Source of the DNA: Branchiostoma lanceolatum
Taxonomy: Eukaryota > Chordata > Leptocardii > Amphioxiformes > Branchiostomatidae
Direction: 5' to 3'
Assembly: GCF_035083965.1 (NCBI RefSeq)
Contig: NC_089738.1
Location: forward strand, 7,113,734 to 7,177,733
Length of the DNA stretch: 64,000 nt
Shown: positions 44,501-51,989 of the stretch, piece after piece
Layout: every line of letters begins with the position of its first letter
Position numbering within the stretch: the first letter of the stretch is position 1
Made by a program: the position numbers and the translations under genes
Notes under the pieces: generated by a model
Database searches by the model: none
What the model saw: only the letters and a program-made list of their open reading frames with translations
Told to the model about the DNA's origin: nothing

Positions 44501-45576
44501 TTACACGTTCTTCCGCGGACACTCGTACAGACTCTCCGCAGTACTTTCATCCAGACTCTTATACTATGTACATACGTCTAGTAGCCTTAGTTATGTTATT
44601 AGCATAGTCGCGACATACGTCGCCCTTCTTGTAGCCTCTGATTTGAGCGCACCATTATATTATTGTATAAGGTTCTTTGAGTCATTCTACGTTTAGTAGT
44701 TCCTGTTACTTATGTACATCGCCCCGACACATTCTCATCTTGTCGCCCGGAGCGCACCGCTATTATTGTATACGTTTCTCCAAGTAAGCAGTACACCCCT
44801 CGTTCCCTCCTGGGAGCTTCTGCGCTTGAGTTACCGCCGTGCTTAGACTTTAGAGCATGTAAGTCACCCGATCGATTGTTATTCGCATCCTCCCAGTTCC
44901 CGTTAACAACCTAGTATCTAACCGCATTCGGACACTTAGATGTAACCGCTGCTCACATTTTCTGCACTCTCCTACCAACCACTCATCTCCCTCTGGGCTT
45001 GGTCTTGGTGGCTAAAAAATCTTCCTTACTTATTAAACTGTTCTACCAAGCCCACTGATTCCTCTGTTCATTGAGTGAGAGTGCAGATAATTGTCGGCAT
45101 TTGGGCGGAGCTCAAATTGGTTAATTATATGCGTGAACCCTGACCTGCGAGTCACGTGATTCCGTCAGTCTAGTTCGTCGATAGAACGTTTCGAGCTCTA
45201 CAGGAAAGAATCGCCCACCCACCCACCCGTGGCTAAAAAATCTTCCTTACTTATTAAACTGTTCTACCAAGCCCACTGATTCCTCTGTTCATTGAGTGAG
45301 AGTGCAGATAATTTGCTCAGAATACAGGGCACAAGGCACGATCACACACAAGCATCAAAACAAGCGTGTTTTCAAACTCAAACCAGATGTCAAACTTTCT
45401 ATCAAGGTAAACAGCCTATTCCGACGTTACCTTCCGTTTTTCTTCAGCGCAAACTTCACCCCTTCCCTTTGGAAAGGCATCAGCTTCTCTCGGAGGGCAG
45501 AAGGAAGACATTGAAGGCTCAGATCAGGCTCTAAATCGTCTAAGATTTTCGATTTACGTTTCTTACGTCCAGACAT
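23240..45576 (-). CDS. ZRANB3: ZRANB3, annealing helicase and structure-specific endonuclease (19 exons)
   Basis: Predicted 1567 aa. Exons, 5' to 3': 45431-45576, 39304-39322, 38643-38821, 38115-38211, 37516-37650, 36808-36926, 36110-36179, 35366-35437, 34747-34896, 33880-34047, 33052-33123, 32363-32542, 31383-31532, 28815-29397, 26602-28061, 26012-26142, 25243-25375, 24380-24913, 23240-23545. All junction phases agree. Domains in order: SNF2 helicase ([43 protein letters not shown]), PCNA-binding PIP box QKDLRSYF (523-530), RanBP2-type zinc finger (about 688-707), a second finger-like motif (920-942), a substrate-recognition region (exons 15-17) and a C-terminal HNH nuclease. In vertebrates the protein remodels stalled replication forks with PCNA. 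It is about 490 residues longer than I recall for the human protein (about 1080 aa), mainly from exon 15. Assignment is very secure. Confidence 0.95.
24118..24320. repeat. Dispersed repeat shared with 58148-58360
   Basis: GCTCAACGAATTTCATCGAT, GTCTTTTTAGTCATACTTGT and GCCGCCAACATGCTGC-type words occur in the same order at 58148-58360. About 200 bp, in ZRANB3 intron 18, class unknown. Confidence 0.65.
26345..26555. repeat. Dispersed repeat, copy 2 (SINE-like)
   Basis: Collinear with 2938-3075 and longer on the right, ending in GACCCTAGGATCGAACTC. It lies directly downstream of ZRANB3 exon 15. Confidence 0.5.
26602..28061 (-). CDS. ZRANB3: ZRANB3 exon 15: long linker with second zinc-finger-like motif
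   Basis: A 1460 nt exon encoding a Ser/Thr/Pro-rich linker. It contains W920-x-C922-x4-C927-x3-N-x7-C939-x2-C942, which fits the RanBP2-type consensus, and a duplicated peptide ([17 protein letters not shown]). It ends with [20 protein letters not shown], the start of the substrate-recognition region known from human ZRANB3. Confidence 0.9.
28655..28800 (+). repeat. Probable retroelement-derived segment in intron 14
   Basis: CCTGAGGAAGGCGACAGACG and GACTGAAACATTGGCAGTG resemble the 3' region of dispersed elements, related in style to the 'GACGAAAG ... GAAACGTCTG' segments at 6077, 15283 and 55040. It ends at the AATAAAGAACTTCTTA tail, next to exon 14. Confidence 0.35.
28815..29397 (-). CDS. 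ZRANB3: ZRANB3 exon 14: PIP box and RanBP2-type zinc finger
   Basis: The exon starts with PNT followed by QKDLRSYF, a canonical PIP box (Q-x-x-L-x-x-Y-F) for PCNA binding. Its 3' end encodes W688-x-C690-x2-C693-x10-C704-x2-C707 with the N after the second Cys, the ubiquitin-binding NZF type. Both features occur in the same order in the vertebrate protein. Confidence 0.95.
29767..31322. mobile_element. 1.56-kb outer MITE-family element containing a nested insertion
   Basis: Outer ends TAGCCTCTACCAGGCTCC and GGAGCCTGGTTGAGGCTA belong to the 2561-2761 family. Flanks ACTAAGACC and AATAAGACC match at 8 of 9 positions, fitting a target duplication. Most of the interior is a second element at 29909-31232. 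In ZRANB3 intron 13. Confidence 0.8.
29909..31232. mobile_element. 1.32-kb inner non-autonomous DNA element
   Basis: Perfect inverted ends CAAGGACATTATATAGGAAG and CTTCCTATATAATGTCCTTG, extended inward by GACTGAGCACACAG on each side. The flanks share ATCGGAC, a likely 7 bp target duplication. The interior has no recognisable transposase. It is inserted inside the older element at 29767-31322. Confidence 0.85.
31850..31960. repeat. Imperfect hairpin
   Basis: AATACAACACG near 31854 is mirrored by CGTGTTGTATT near 31945, with CCCAATC / GATTGGG inside. A short inverted element in ZRANB3 intron 12. Confidence 0.45.
32363..32542 (-). CDS. ZRANB3: ZRANB3 exon 12: helicase motifs V-VI
   Basis: Sixty codons. 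With the end of exon 11 (LAAGT) it builds motif V ([12 protein letters not shown]) and then motif VI ([11 protein letters not shown]) with the arginine finger. Confidence 0.95.
32685..32775. repeat. Fragment of a ~190-bp dispersed family
   Basis: Shares CCGCAACTTTGAAAAACAGT and GAGATCTCTAGTGCAGCACC with the fuller copies at 33653-33845 (same strand) and 35060-35245 (opposite strand). Confidence 0.6.
32790..32900. repeat. Short tandem repeat (~35-40 bp unit)
   Basis: The word GTGCACTGGTGCACCCA followed by GTCGAAAA or TTCGAAAA occurs three to four times in tandem. In ZRANB3 intron 11. Confidence 0.7.
33430..33548. mobile_element. Hairpin element in ZRANB3 intron 10
   Basis: GTGTACGTGCACCTTCAAG then TGACGTTTTATTTGAAGGAA is mirrored by TTCCTTCAAGTAAAACGTCA and GGGTGCACGTACATGTAC. 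About 115 bp, with a short loop at AATGCAAGGCTTACATT. Confidence 0.7.
33653..33845. repeat. Dispersed repeat, forward copy
   Basis: Collinear, on the opposite strand, with 35060-35245 (shared words include GTCCAAACAGATCT and CAACCCAACGTCC, inverted). It ends just before exon 10 of ZRANB3. Confidence 0.7.
34243..34672. mobile_element. Element with AGTGTTGCGTACC-type inverted ends
   Basis: The left end AGTGTTGCGTACC is mirrored by GGTACGCAGCACT at the right. The interior is rich in GTACC/GGTAC words. A second member lies at 35490-35900. ZRANB3 intron 9. Confidence 0.6.
35060..35245. repeat. Dispersed repeat, inverted copy
   Basis: Reverse-complement counterpart of 33653-33845. In ZRANB3 intron 8. 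Confidence 0.7.
35490..35900. mobile_element. Second element with AGTGCTGCGTAC inverted ends
   Basis: Begins AGTGCTGCGTACAAGGTAC and ends TTTAGGTACACAGCACTA. About 410 bp. Interior TCTGGAC/GTCCAGA words are inverted. Same family as 34243-34672. Confidence 0.6.
36236..36350 (-). mobile_element. 3' tail of a minus-strand non-LTR element
   Basis: GAAGAACTTTATTGTGCAAC then AATTGTAACGGGTACAATGT parallels the tail at 17358. Truncated, in ZRANB3 intron 6. Confidence 0.5.
37516..37650 (-). CDS. ZRANB3: ZRANB3 exon 5: DESH box and motif III
   Basis: Forty-five codons encoding [12 protein letters not shown] (Walker B/DExH motif II) and [13 protein letters not shown] (motif III) of the SNF2 ATPase. 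Both boundaries are in phase 0. Confidence 0.96.
38490..38612. repeat. Short tandem repeat in intron 3
   Basis: CATCTTGAGAAGATGGT-type units recur three times at roughly 30-45 bp spacing, each followed by an AACTAGATA-like word. Confidence 0.6.
38643..38821 (-). CDS. ZRANB3: ZRANB3 exon 3: Walker A and motif Ia
   Basis: Starts exactly at [16 protein letters not shown], so the Walker A lysine is here while the preceding DE comes from the micro-exon. It continues into the [11 protein letters not shown] motif Ia. Confidence 0.95.
39304..39322 (-). CDS. ZRANB3: ZRANB3 exon 2: 19-nt micro-exon
   Basis: Acceptor CCAG and donor GTA flank 19 bases. These complete the split Arg codon of exon 1 and add C-L-I-G-D-E, giving the family-conserved RC.I.DEMGLGKT sequence with exons 1 and 3. 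Phase in (2) and out (0) both fit. Confidence 0.9.
39569..39689 (+). repeat. Ngaro split repeat A1
   Basis: 121 bp, identical over its whole length to 45093-45213. Begins GTCGGCATTTGGGCGGAGC and ends GGAAAGAATCG. Confidence 0.92.
39721..41025 (+). CDS. Ngaro ORF1, Gag-like protein
   Basis: About 434 aa from the ATG at 39721 (an in-frame stretch extends slightly upstream without ATG). N-terminal C-x2-C cluster (MCPGCGQDL), long Pro-rich region, and a C-terminal Cys/His cluster ([20 protein letters not shown], then CRYCWEK ... H ... C). It presumably binds RNA and forms the particle. Followed after 54 bp by the RT frame. Confidence 0.8.
   Translation: MGKHKRVRMCPGCGQDLTLHPGGKGNKNCTGLPPPPPMKEPADAQHVPNPPLVPNPPLVSPPVQSPAQGASAAEPTTAELEARKKELTDKLARVQLAREVALLEAELQNAQLGLVGLPGTPAGPAGATGTSHTVPPPPPAGVNPALPVTVPTPLPAPPAGVRNVTVPTFPVTPPAGIGNFAQVSPPSATGINTAIPHSLTSQHLGATAGLGPADLTLQQLRDNASLQDAVQHRYGDMLAGAKTKKSEGKHLSPESFVYNIDSADPKVYNDLALDEFFSGTMVLLQTPGMPDWEWRGRLQILQFMCDQLESYRWEVVRSFHAAAVNMALRFPGTWSHDWTTIKAKFFSMKKQQLRPPSPVNSGGNSSSKSKSPASRVCWKYNKQECTSARCPYGHFCRYCWEKVDKSYKHPETECERKKSDTKQFPGSQAPVTSA
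41107..43458 (+). CDS. Ngaro ORF2, reverse transcriptase-RNase H
   Basis: About 783 aa from the first ATG (41107); the frame is open from about 41080. RT motifs include [18 protein letters not shown] and the catalytic [10 protein letters not shown] (D-D of YLDD near residues 469-470). RNase H follows ([38 protein letters not shown]). The layout is typical of DIRS/Ngaro elements. No stop or frameshift seen. Confidence 0.92.
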   Translation: MFISRDVGDVLYPSVDSFQNPSEQGSDSSFNPSAGHCHDYDEFESLISGVKYDATHGSDDSLPDAIGSRDRNDCFDVFPSHEGGAEMYISGLTSSYDNSFETLPTEARGALTHNSDISSLASTLAGDETFVKSPSPEGGAVGHNPRRSLQTATSLPSHEGGAVRHIPDNGVTVGVRDETFRTIPSHIPDCGFSSSPATRLELLRVPPHREGDAPLSGSVSPVHPTLSCYRDWHNRVRRSGVHNFQGARIPVPSRLNIAAWRRLLEGHHDTDLCDLLEFGFPVNYESPALPVVPHTNHPSALQYATHVDRYVQTELSHGATIGPLSQNFFDLTLTCNPLQTVPKKGTTDRRVVVDLSYPQGVSVNDGIPTGTYLGVARRLRYPSIDDFVALVVSHGPGCLMFKRDLRRAYRQLFVDPGDYHLLGYCWRGRTYTDVVFPFGMRTAAQACQRATDAVTFVYNRLGFSCVNYLDDFGGADSPSRAAAAYDELGLLLQHLGLAEAEDKACPPSTRMTFLGRILDSVRFTIEVTPERLADTMTELHCWSSKSRVSRREVESLLGKLHFVASCVRPGRLFVSRMIAFLRRYHDRQQRMTIDDEFRKDLQWWATFLPSYNGVSLIPQAGWSEPDAVFSSDACLSGCGGFLHGTGEYFHATFPASILALQPCINSLELLSILVCARLWGKHWAGSRIVVMCDNEASVTVLNSGKSRSTFLQACLRDLWLCAASGQFELRAIHIPGLDNRLADHLSRWSTSNYHPNEFQRLTAGQHTSPADVTAQHFELLTLL
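43326..44474 (+). CDS. Ngaro ORF3, tyrosine recombinase
   Basis: The frame is open from 43326 and overlaps the RT end; its first ATG is only at 43662. Recognisable sequence begins near 43461 ([20 protein letters not shown]), so translation by frameshift or reinitiation is likely. Catalytic residues of the phage-integrase fold are present: Arg in [10 protein letters not shown]-x-x-R in [10 protein letters not shown], the Trp in LGDWSSD and the nucleophilic Tyr in FQAYLNCS. It should circularise and integrate the cDNA without target duplication. Confidence 0.9.
   Translation, partial: TRRPSQPLVNLQLSSERIPASHGRAAHLPGGRHRSTLRATDIVVTFPDHPSPLHLLDSEVEAAKKSAFAAGTHANFRTQWRAFLLFCEFFHLPSLPTDTKTLTRYAQFLTRSMKSPNSVQIYVHGARMLQRFHGFEPPPANAFDLRLVMTSFRRHAPHIPQRKLPITPAILLRIRAVLDLTRPLHVTLWTAFCIAFFTLLRKSNLVPKSQVSFDATKHLTRQAIQVSEDGLLVHVSWSKTIQFRQKVLLLPVPALPGHPLCPKQAFISMCDMIPADPASPAFLVPDKGGGLVSLTHDTLVSHLKTLLSVAGLPPGSYSGHSFRRGGATYAWHCGADPQLIKLLGDWSSDAFQAYLNCSFQQRHAFAHLLADRIQNGLLDPSL
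44475..45007 (+). other. Ngaro 3' non-coding region
   Basis: Non-coding sequence between the recombinase stop and repeat B1. No recognisable gene. Several TCGCCC and GTACAT words but no clear repeats. Confidence 0.6.
45008..45313 (+). repeat. Ngaro repeats B1-A2-B2
   Basis: B1 (45008-45092) and B2 (45229-45313) are identical 85 bp copies starting GTGGCTAAAAAATCTTCC. A2 (45093-45213) copies A1. The order B1-A2-B2 is diagnostic for Ngaro rather than DIRS1. Confidence 0.92.
45431..45576 (-). CDS. ZRANB3: ZRANB3 exon 1 with start codon
   Basis: ATG at 45574-45576 (A at -3) begins [20 protein letters not shown] and runs into [19 protein letters not shown], the conserved N-terminus of the helicase. 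The donor GTAACG leaves phase 2. An in-frame codon further upstream is not ATG, so this start is preferred. Confidence 0.9.
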
Positions 45577-48500
45577 CGTTCGCTTCTTCTTTGACCCGAG
45601 CGAAAATGGCGCCAAGGAGGTCAAGGGTTAGAGTTGATGATACCGGTGCCCTGGTTATTCTAATAGTATCAATGTACCTGCCTAGACATGTAGCTAGTTC
45701 CTCAGTTCCAACAATCCAAACTTTATTTTTCGGAGAGAAAATCCCGATGACTTGCGGAAACTGCTTTGTTGTTGTTTTCTTCGAGGAATTGCTGTTCAAA
45801 CACTTCACACTTGCACGATCTGAAGTTTATTCTACAAATACCCGGCGGACGTTTGAATGTTGTTCTACTACTCTACTTGCTTTTGTAAACCCTAGCAAAC
45901 ACACGACCACACTGTTTCATGTTTACAATTGAGGGATTGCTATTCAAACACGTTTTTAAAAAGCAACCGTTCATTGTCACCTCGGTGCTAGCTTGGTTTT
46001 AACTTCTTCACACTTGCACGATCTGAAAGTTTATACTACAAATACCCGGCGGACGGTTAAATGTTGTTCTACTACTCTACCTGCTTTTGTAAACGCCAGA
46101 ACACACTGTTTACTGTTTACAATTGTGGAATTGCTATTCAAACACGGCTTTAAAAAGCAACCATTCCTTACCACCTCGGTGCTAGCCTGGTTTTAATGTC
46201 ACTTTCAAGATCTGAAAGTTTATTCTACAAATACCCGACAAACGTCTAAATGTTGTTCTATCACTCTACTAGCTTTTGTGAACCCCAGCAAACACACGAC
46301 ATTGTTTACTGTTTTCCTGGTTAGAATTGAGGAATTGCTATTTTAACAAGCTTTCTAAAGAGCAACCGTTCTTTGCCACCTTGGTGCAAGTTTGGTTCTA
46401 ATGTCTTCACACTTTCAAGATCTGAAAGTTTATTCTACAAATACCCGACGAACGTCTAAATGTTGTTCTATCACTCTACTAGCTTTTGTAAACCCCAGAA
46501 CACACGAACACAATGTTTACTGTTTACAATTGAGGGATTGCTATTCAAACACGGCTTTAAAAAGCAACCATTCCTTACCACCTCGGTGTTAGCCTGGTTT
46601 TAATTTCTTCGCACTTGCACGATCTGAAAGTTTATTCTACAAATACCCGGCGGACAGTTGAATGTTGTTCTACTACTCTACCTGCTTTTGTGAACCCTAG
46701 CAAACACATGACAACACTGTTTACTGCTTTCCTGGTTACGATTGAAGAATTGCTATTCAAACAAGCTTTCTAAAAAGTGACCGTTCTTTGCCACCTCGGT
46801 GAAAGTTTGGTTTTGATGTCCTCACACTTTCAATATCTGAAGTTTATTCTACAAATACCCGGCGGACGGTTGAATGTTATTCTACTACTCTACCTGCTTT
46901 TGTGAACCCTAGCAAACACACGACCACACTGTTGACTGTTTTCCTGGTAAGGAATTGCTATTCAAACACGGTTTTTAAAAAGTAACCGTTCTTTACCACT
47001 TCGGTGCTATCTTGGTTTTAACGTCTTCGCACTTGCACAATCTGAAAGTTTATTCTACAAATACCCGGCGGACGGTTAAATGTTGTTCTACTACTCTACC
47101 TGCTTTTGTGAACCCTAGCAAACACACGACAACACTGTTTACTGTTTTCCTGTTTACGATTGAAGAATTGCTATTCAAATAAGCTTTCTAAAAAGTGACT
47201 GTTCTTTGCCACCTCGGTGCAAGTTTGGTTTTGATGTCTTCACACTTTCAATATCTGAAGTTTATTCTACAAATACCCGGCGGACGGTTAAATGTTGTTC
47301 TACTACTCTACCTGCTTTTGTGACCCCCGCAAACACACGACAACACTGTTGACTGTTTTCCTGTTTACGATTGAAGAATTGCTATTCAAATAAGCTTTCT
47401 AAAAAGCAACCGTTCTTTGCCACCTCGGTGCTAGTTTGGTTTTAATTTCTTCACACTTCAAGTTGTTGCACTTGCACTTGCAAGTTTATTCTACAAATAC
47501 CCGGCGGACGTTTGCATGTTGTTCTACTCCTCTACCTGCATTTGTAAACTCCAACAAACACGCGAACTCTCATTTTACTGTTTTCTTGGTTACAATTGAG
47601 GAGTTGATATTCAAAAACGCTTTTTTTCAAAAAGCAATGGTTTTGCCACCCCTGTGCAACTGTTTCAGATCTGGTTCCAACTGAGGAATTGCAATTCAAA
47701 CATGCTTTTTTAAAAACAACCGTTCTTTACCATCGTTGCTAGCTTGGTGTCTTAACACGTGCATGATCTGAAAGTTTATTCTACAAATATCCGGCGTAGG
47801 GTTATGCGTTGTTCTATCACTCTACTTGCGTTTGTAAACCCCAGTAAACACATGACCATATTGTTTCATGTTTGCAATTGAGGAATTGCTATTCAAACAC
47901 ATTTTTTTTATAAAAGCTACCGTTCTTTGTCACATCGGTGATAGTTTGGTTTTGACTTCTTCACACTTCAGTTGCACTTGCACGATCTGAAAGTTTTTTC
48001 TACAAATACCCGGCGGACGGTTAAATGTTGTTCTATCACTCTACCTGATTTTGTGAACCCTAGCAAACACACGACCACACTGTGTATTGTTTTCCTGATT
48101 ACGATTGAAGAATTGCTTTTCAAACAAGCTCTCTAAAAAGCAACCGTTCTTTGCCACATCGGTGCAAGTTTGGTTTTAATGTCTTCACACTTTCAAGATC
48201 TGAAGTTTATTCTACAAATACCCGGCGGACGGTTAAATGTTATTCTACTACTCTACCTGCTTTTGTAAACTCCAGCAAACACACGAAAATTCTGTTTACT
48301 GTTTTCCTTGCTATAACTGAGGAATTGCTATTCAAACACGCTTTTAAAAAGCAACCGTTCTTTACCACCTCGGCGCTAGTTTGGTTTTAATTTCTTCACA
48401 CTTCAGTTGCACTTGCACGATCTAAAAGTTTATTCTACAAATACCCGGCGGAAGGTCGAATGTTGTTCTACTACTCTACCTGCTTTTGTAAACTCCAGCA

Positions 48501-49019
48501 AACACACGAACATATTCTTTGTCAGACAACAGTTTATTCAACAATCAATGTCAAACAAACACACATCATAATGTCCCAGCAATTCACAAGGATATGTGAT
48601 TGTTGGTCGTTTAAAGACGCTAGACTTCTTTCACAGATTATATACAAATGTAAATCGGTATAGCAGAATAATATGTTTCTTTGTTCAACTGTACAACATC
48701 AAAGGCGAGACCGGCACGCAAGAATATACAATTTTTGGCATTTACAATAGAACATGTAAGAACAAGTTTTTGGAACGTCAAACTCAAAGTGCGTCGCTGA
48801 CTCTGTGAGGTCGCTTATAAACAGTGATTTCTCCACTTACAAGGTCAAACACTTGCAAACAAGACGGGAAAAGTGTCCCTTGTTTTCTTATAAAAAGTAA
48901 TAGATCAGATAAAGTTACCCATGACATATGAAAAATAGATTTTTTTTCTGTATCGGGCATGTGTATATGATATATACATATGATCATAGTTCTCAAAAAA
49001 AATGTCACTGAAGTTTAGT
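45577..49019. other. ZRANB3 upstream region and satellite array
   Basis: 45577-45780 is the only unique sequence and presumably holds the ZRANB3 5' UTR and promoter. The satellite array fills about 45785-48510. 48510-49019 contains no recognisable gene and leads into the 3' flank of the Glass-like gene. Confidence 0.6.
45785..48510. repeat. Satellite array, 13 units of ~210 bp
   Basis: The word TTCTACAAATACCCGGCGGA, or a close variant, recurs at about 45832, 46036, 46225, 46436, 46639, 46849, 47057, 47268, 47489, 47782, 48000, 48212 and 48435. Units share the order CACACTTGCACGATCTGAAA, GTTGTTCTACTACTCTACCT, TTGCTATTCAAACA and AAAAAGCAACCGTTCTTTGCC. Most spacings are 189-223 bp; one is about 290 bp. 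Short open frames in it are artefacts of the repeat. Confidence 0.92.
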
Positions 49020-50215
49020 CTAGGAAGCGACCTTCCTCTTTTCGTGCACCTTCATGTGACGTTTCAGGTTTCCAGACTGGGTGAAGCTAAGTCCGCAGGC
49101 GTTACACTGGTAAGGCTTCTCGTTGGTGTGTGTACGGATGTGCTTGGTCAGGGTCGAGGCGTCGGCGAAGGCGCGAGGACAGACCGTGCACCGGTACGGC
49201 TTCTCTCCGCTGTGGGTCCGAAGGTGCGTGGTGACCGAGGAGCTCTGGGAGAACCCGCGGTTGCAGATCGGGCACTTGTAGGGGCGGTCTCCGGTGTGGA
49301 TGCGCTGGTGGGCCGTCAGGTTAGCGGCCTGGGTGAAGGTCTTGCCGCAGTCCTTGCACTCGAAAGGTTTCTGGCCGTCGTGGGTGCGGAGGTGAGCGTT
49401 CAGGGTGCTGCGACGGGAGTAGACCTTTCCACACTGTCCGCACGGGAACTTGGCTTGGGCTTCCTCCGGCGTGGTTGGAGACAACGACCGATTGGCGTTG
49501 GAGACAGGACTGGAAGCCCATGACGTCGGCGTCGCGTCGACGGGGAACTGGACACCGGACAGGAGCTCTACACTGTACGGTAGGGGTGGACTAGACGCCC
49601 CATAGGACGGCGAGACAGGGTACGGCGAGCTAACGGGGCTGACGGAGAGCCTTCTGGCCTGCGCCTCTTTAGCTTCCGTCTCTCGGGCGATGTCGCTGGG
49701 GAGAGAGGCGAAGCTGAACCCACTGGAGCGGCGTGCCGGCTTGGGGGTGGGATGGATGGCGGGGGTTTCTCCGAGGGTCAGAAGCGCAGAAGCCGCCAAA
49801 CGACTAGGAGAGCCGACACTATAAGAAAAAGAAAAATTTATATATATTAAGTTGATGAACATATGAACACTGATAGGATACTATTTTCTGATTTCTTAAC
49901 GGCAATACACAAAAACATATTCACAATCATATTACAGTAAATACTAGTCCACCACTCAACAGCGTCGACACTGGCTGTCTAGGTATACGAATATACGATA
50001 TTTTATACAAGTCTTAGAGACGGAAAAGGCATTTTACTTTATCCTATGCCAGACAATAAAATTAACACAAAATTTGACAAAGATAGAACATCTCCTTACC
50101 AGTGGGTTGGGATCGTGGAGACGTAGAGAGGAGAGAAGACGGGCACGGCGGGCCACGGAGCGTACATCGGGGCGGGGTAGGGGTACATCAGGCCCGCTGC
50201 TGTGGTCACCGACAT
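49020..50215 (-). CDS. Glass-like C2H2 zinc-finger transcription factor (2 coding exons)
   Basis: Predicted 304 aa from exons 50100-50215 and 49020-49818. The split Cys codon fits (phase 2). The start ATG (A at -3) begins [18 protein letters not shown]. Residues 40-160 are Ser/Pro-rich. Five C2H2 fingers occupy about 165-297, the third to fifth carrying [34 protein letters not shown] and [14 protein letters not shown]. This finger series closely resembles Drosophila Glass, a photoreceptor determinant. Orthology is likely but not tested by phylogeny. Other multi-finger proteins share these linkers. The protein ends soon after the last finger. Confidence 0.78.
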
Positions 50216-51989
50216 GGTTCTGTAACGTGAAAAAAGGACATAATTTAGTTGGACAGTCTAGCTAGGAAGGAGACACATTTTCACATCGACTGAGGCTGTA
50301 AGCGTTGTGTTTATTGCTGGCATTTTGACTGCAGTGGACTCATCGCAAAGTACAAAATAGGTGGAATTTTGACGAAAGGAATTATATATTTTGGCCAGCA
50401 TATGTGCCAAAACCTTACATAAAAGTAGGCTGTCACAGTACAACAAGAAAATACGAATCGAAATCAGGAAAAACTAAAGATGCTATAGACATACAAGGTG
50501 ACAAAATTAGACTGCAGGGCAAATAATGCCACACGACCACATATCCGTACATACCTGTAGAATAAGGTAAGCGTGCGATGGGAAACCAAGATCACAGGAG
50601 GAAGTCGTAGCGCAGAGTTCTTGTCGTTTCGACTGTAAGCTCGAGAGTGAACTTCTTCAGACTGGTGTCGAGTTTTTGTAATCTATCGGCCTTTGGATAT
50701 GCAGAGTATCCGCTTGGGTCTGGCTTGTACACGCCGCGCGGTGTTGTTGTAGCACTTGACGATGAATGACGGCGAGGGCTTTGATGTCCTTGTACGGCTT
50801 CAGCGCTGTACCTTGTCGGCGCCTTTGAAGTCGCGAAAATCGGCTTCTGACTGACAGGAGAGAGACCATGGCGTCCTCTGATTGGCACCGCGGCAAGAAT
50901 CTCTTGATTTTACTAATTGGATCAGTGGATGCCGCTCCCTGTGAAGTTTGGAGGTTTCAGCGCGAGTTGTCCCTGAGAAAAAAATGTCAATTACCCAAGC
51001 GCGTTGTTCTTATAGTTTTTTAAAACAATAACTTACATCCTTGTATGTTTTAAACGAAATTCTGGCATAAGAGATTCGAAACATCGTGAACTTGTCGGAA
51101 TAGACATGACTAGACATGACTAGACAACTGGCTTCTTTTCATTGTTTTCCGCATAATCTTGTTAAAGTTTCACGAAACCCACGGTGTTGAAAGGCTTATC
51201 CGATAAATCCAGTCTAGCGTACTTAGCAAAGCTTACAATGTTATCGCTCGCCAAGAAATATAACAACACGACAGCGACTATACGTTATCTTATTTGAAGC
51301 AAAAAATAATCTTTAATAATTTTTCCACAAACAGCACCCAGAAAATGCTTTTATCACTTTTATTGTATTTTCTTACAATTCTTCAGGTGAAAATCACACG
51401 AGTAGCATTTTAAACTACAAGAGTACTTGGAAAAGTTATCAAAAACTTTGAGTTTCAAGACTTTAAACTCTTGATAAAGACGTCCCCTTTGAATCTTAAG
51501 ACTCTGGACTCTTGACAAAGACGTCATCTTTCTTCTAGCTTCCCACGATGAATATATTCATGAAAGAAACCCTGGGAAAATCTGAAAACGGGTCCCAGTG
51601 AAGTGGAAAATGAGATGTGGGAAAATCGGCAGAGTACTTGATTTTTTTATGGGGATCTGTGATGCAAACGACTCTCGCCGGTACGATGACAGGCGGCAGG
51701 CCTGTAATCTAACGTGCTGCCCTTCCCCGCTTGTAAGGTTTCCTTTCATAGGCTAATACCGTCCCTTTGATCCAACCGCCGCGCGAAGAATGGTAAAACC
51801 AACAGACGTTACCTTGAGTGGTGACGCGATTTTTTTCGCGACGCTACTTCGTAGTCAAAAGCGTGCTAACTCGACAAATTGGAATATCTTGATTGGTCTA
51901 AAAGGCGGCGAAGCCGACGGCTTTCTTTTCTTTGTACGAAATTGTAAAGTATATTGTTGTCGGTTCGCGTTTGGTGTTAGATGTTTGAA

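Larger units (their letters stand above)
39569..45313 (+). mobile_element. Complete Ngaro-type (DIRS order) tyrosine-recombinase retrotransposon
   Basis: A 5745 bp element in ZRANB3 intron 1, opposite to the gene. Split direct repeats show the Ngaro arrangement A1 - ORFs - B1 - A2 - B2: A1 39569-39689, B1 45008-45092, A2 45093-45213, B2 45229-45313, the paired copies appearing identical. Three intact frames follow in order: Gag-like, RT-RNase H, and tyrosine recombinase. There is no integrase or protease. Identical repeats and open frames indicate a recent insertion. A 15 bp CCCA-type run (45214-45228) separates A2 from B2. Confidence 0.92.

Noticed and set aside
45606-45932. Plus-strand frame starting MAPRRSRVRVDDTGAL opposite ZRANB3 exon 1, as a head-to-head gene
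   Set aside because: It runs into the satellite array within 180 bp and has no recognisable domain or donor. Probably chance opening in the promoter region.
45993-48390. Repeated small open frames (VYSTNTRRT...-type)
   Set aside because: They are translations of the satellite unit and recur with it.
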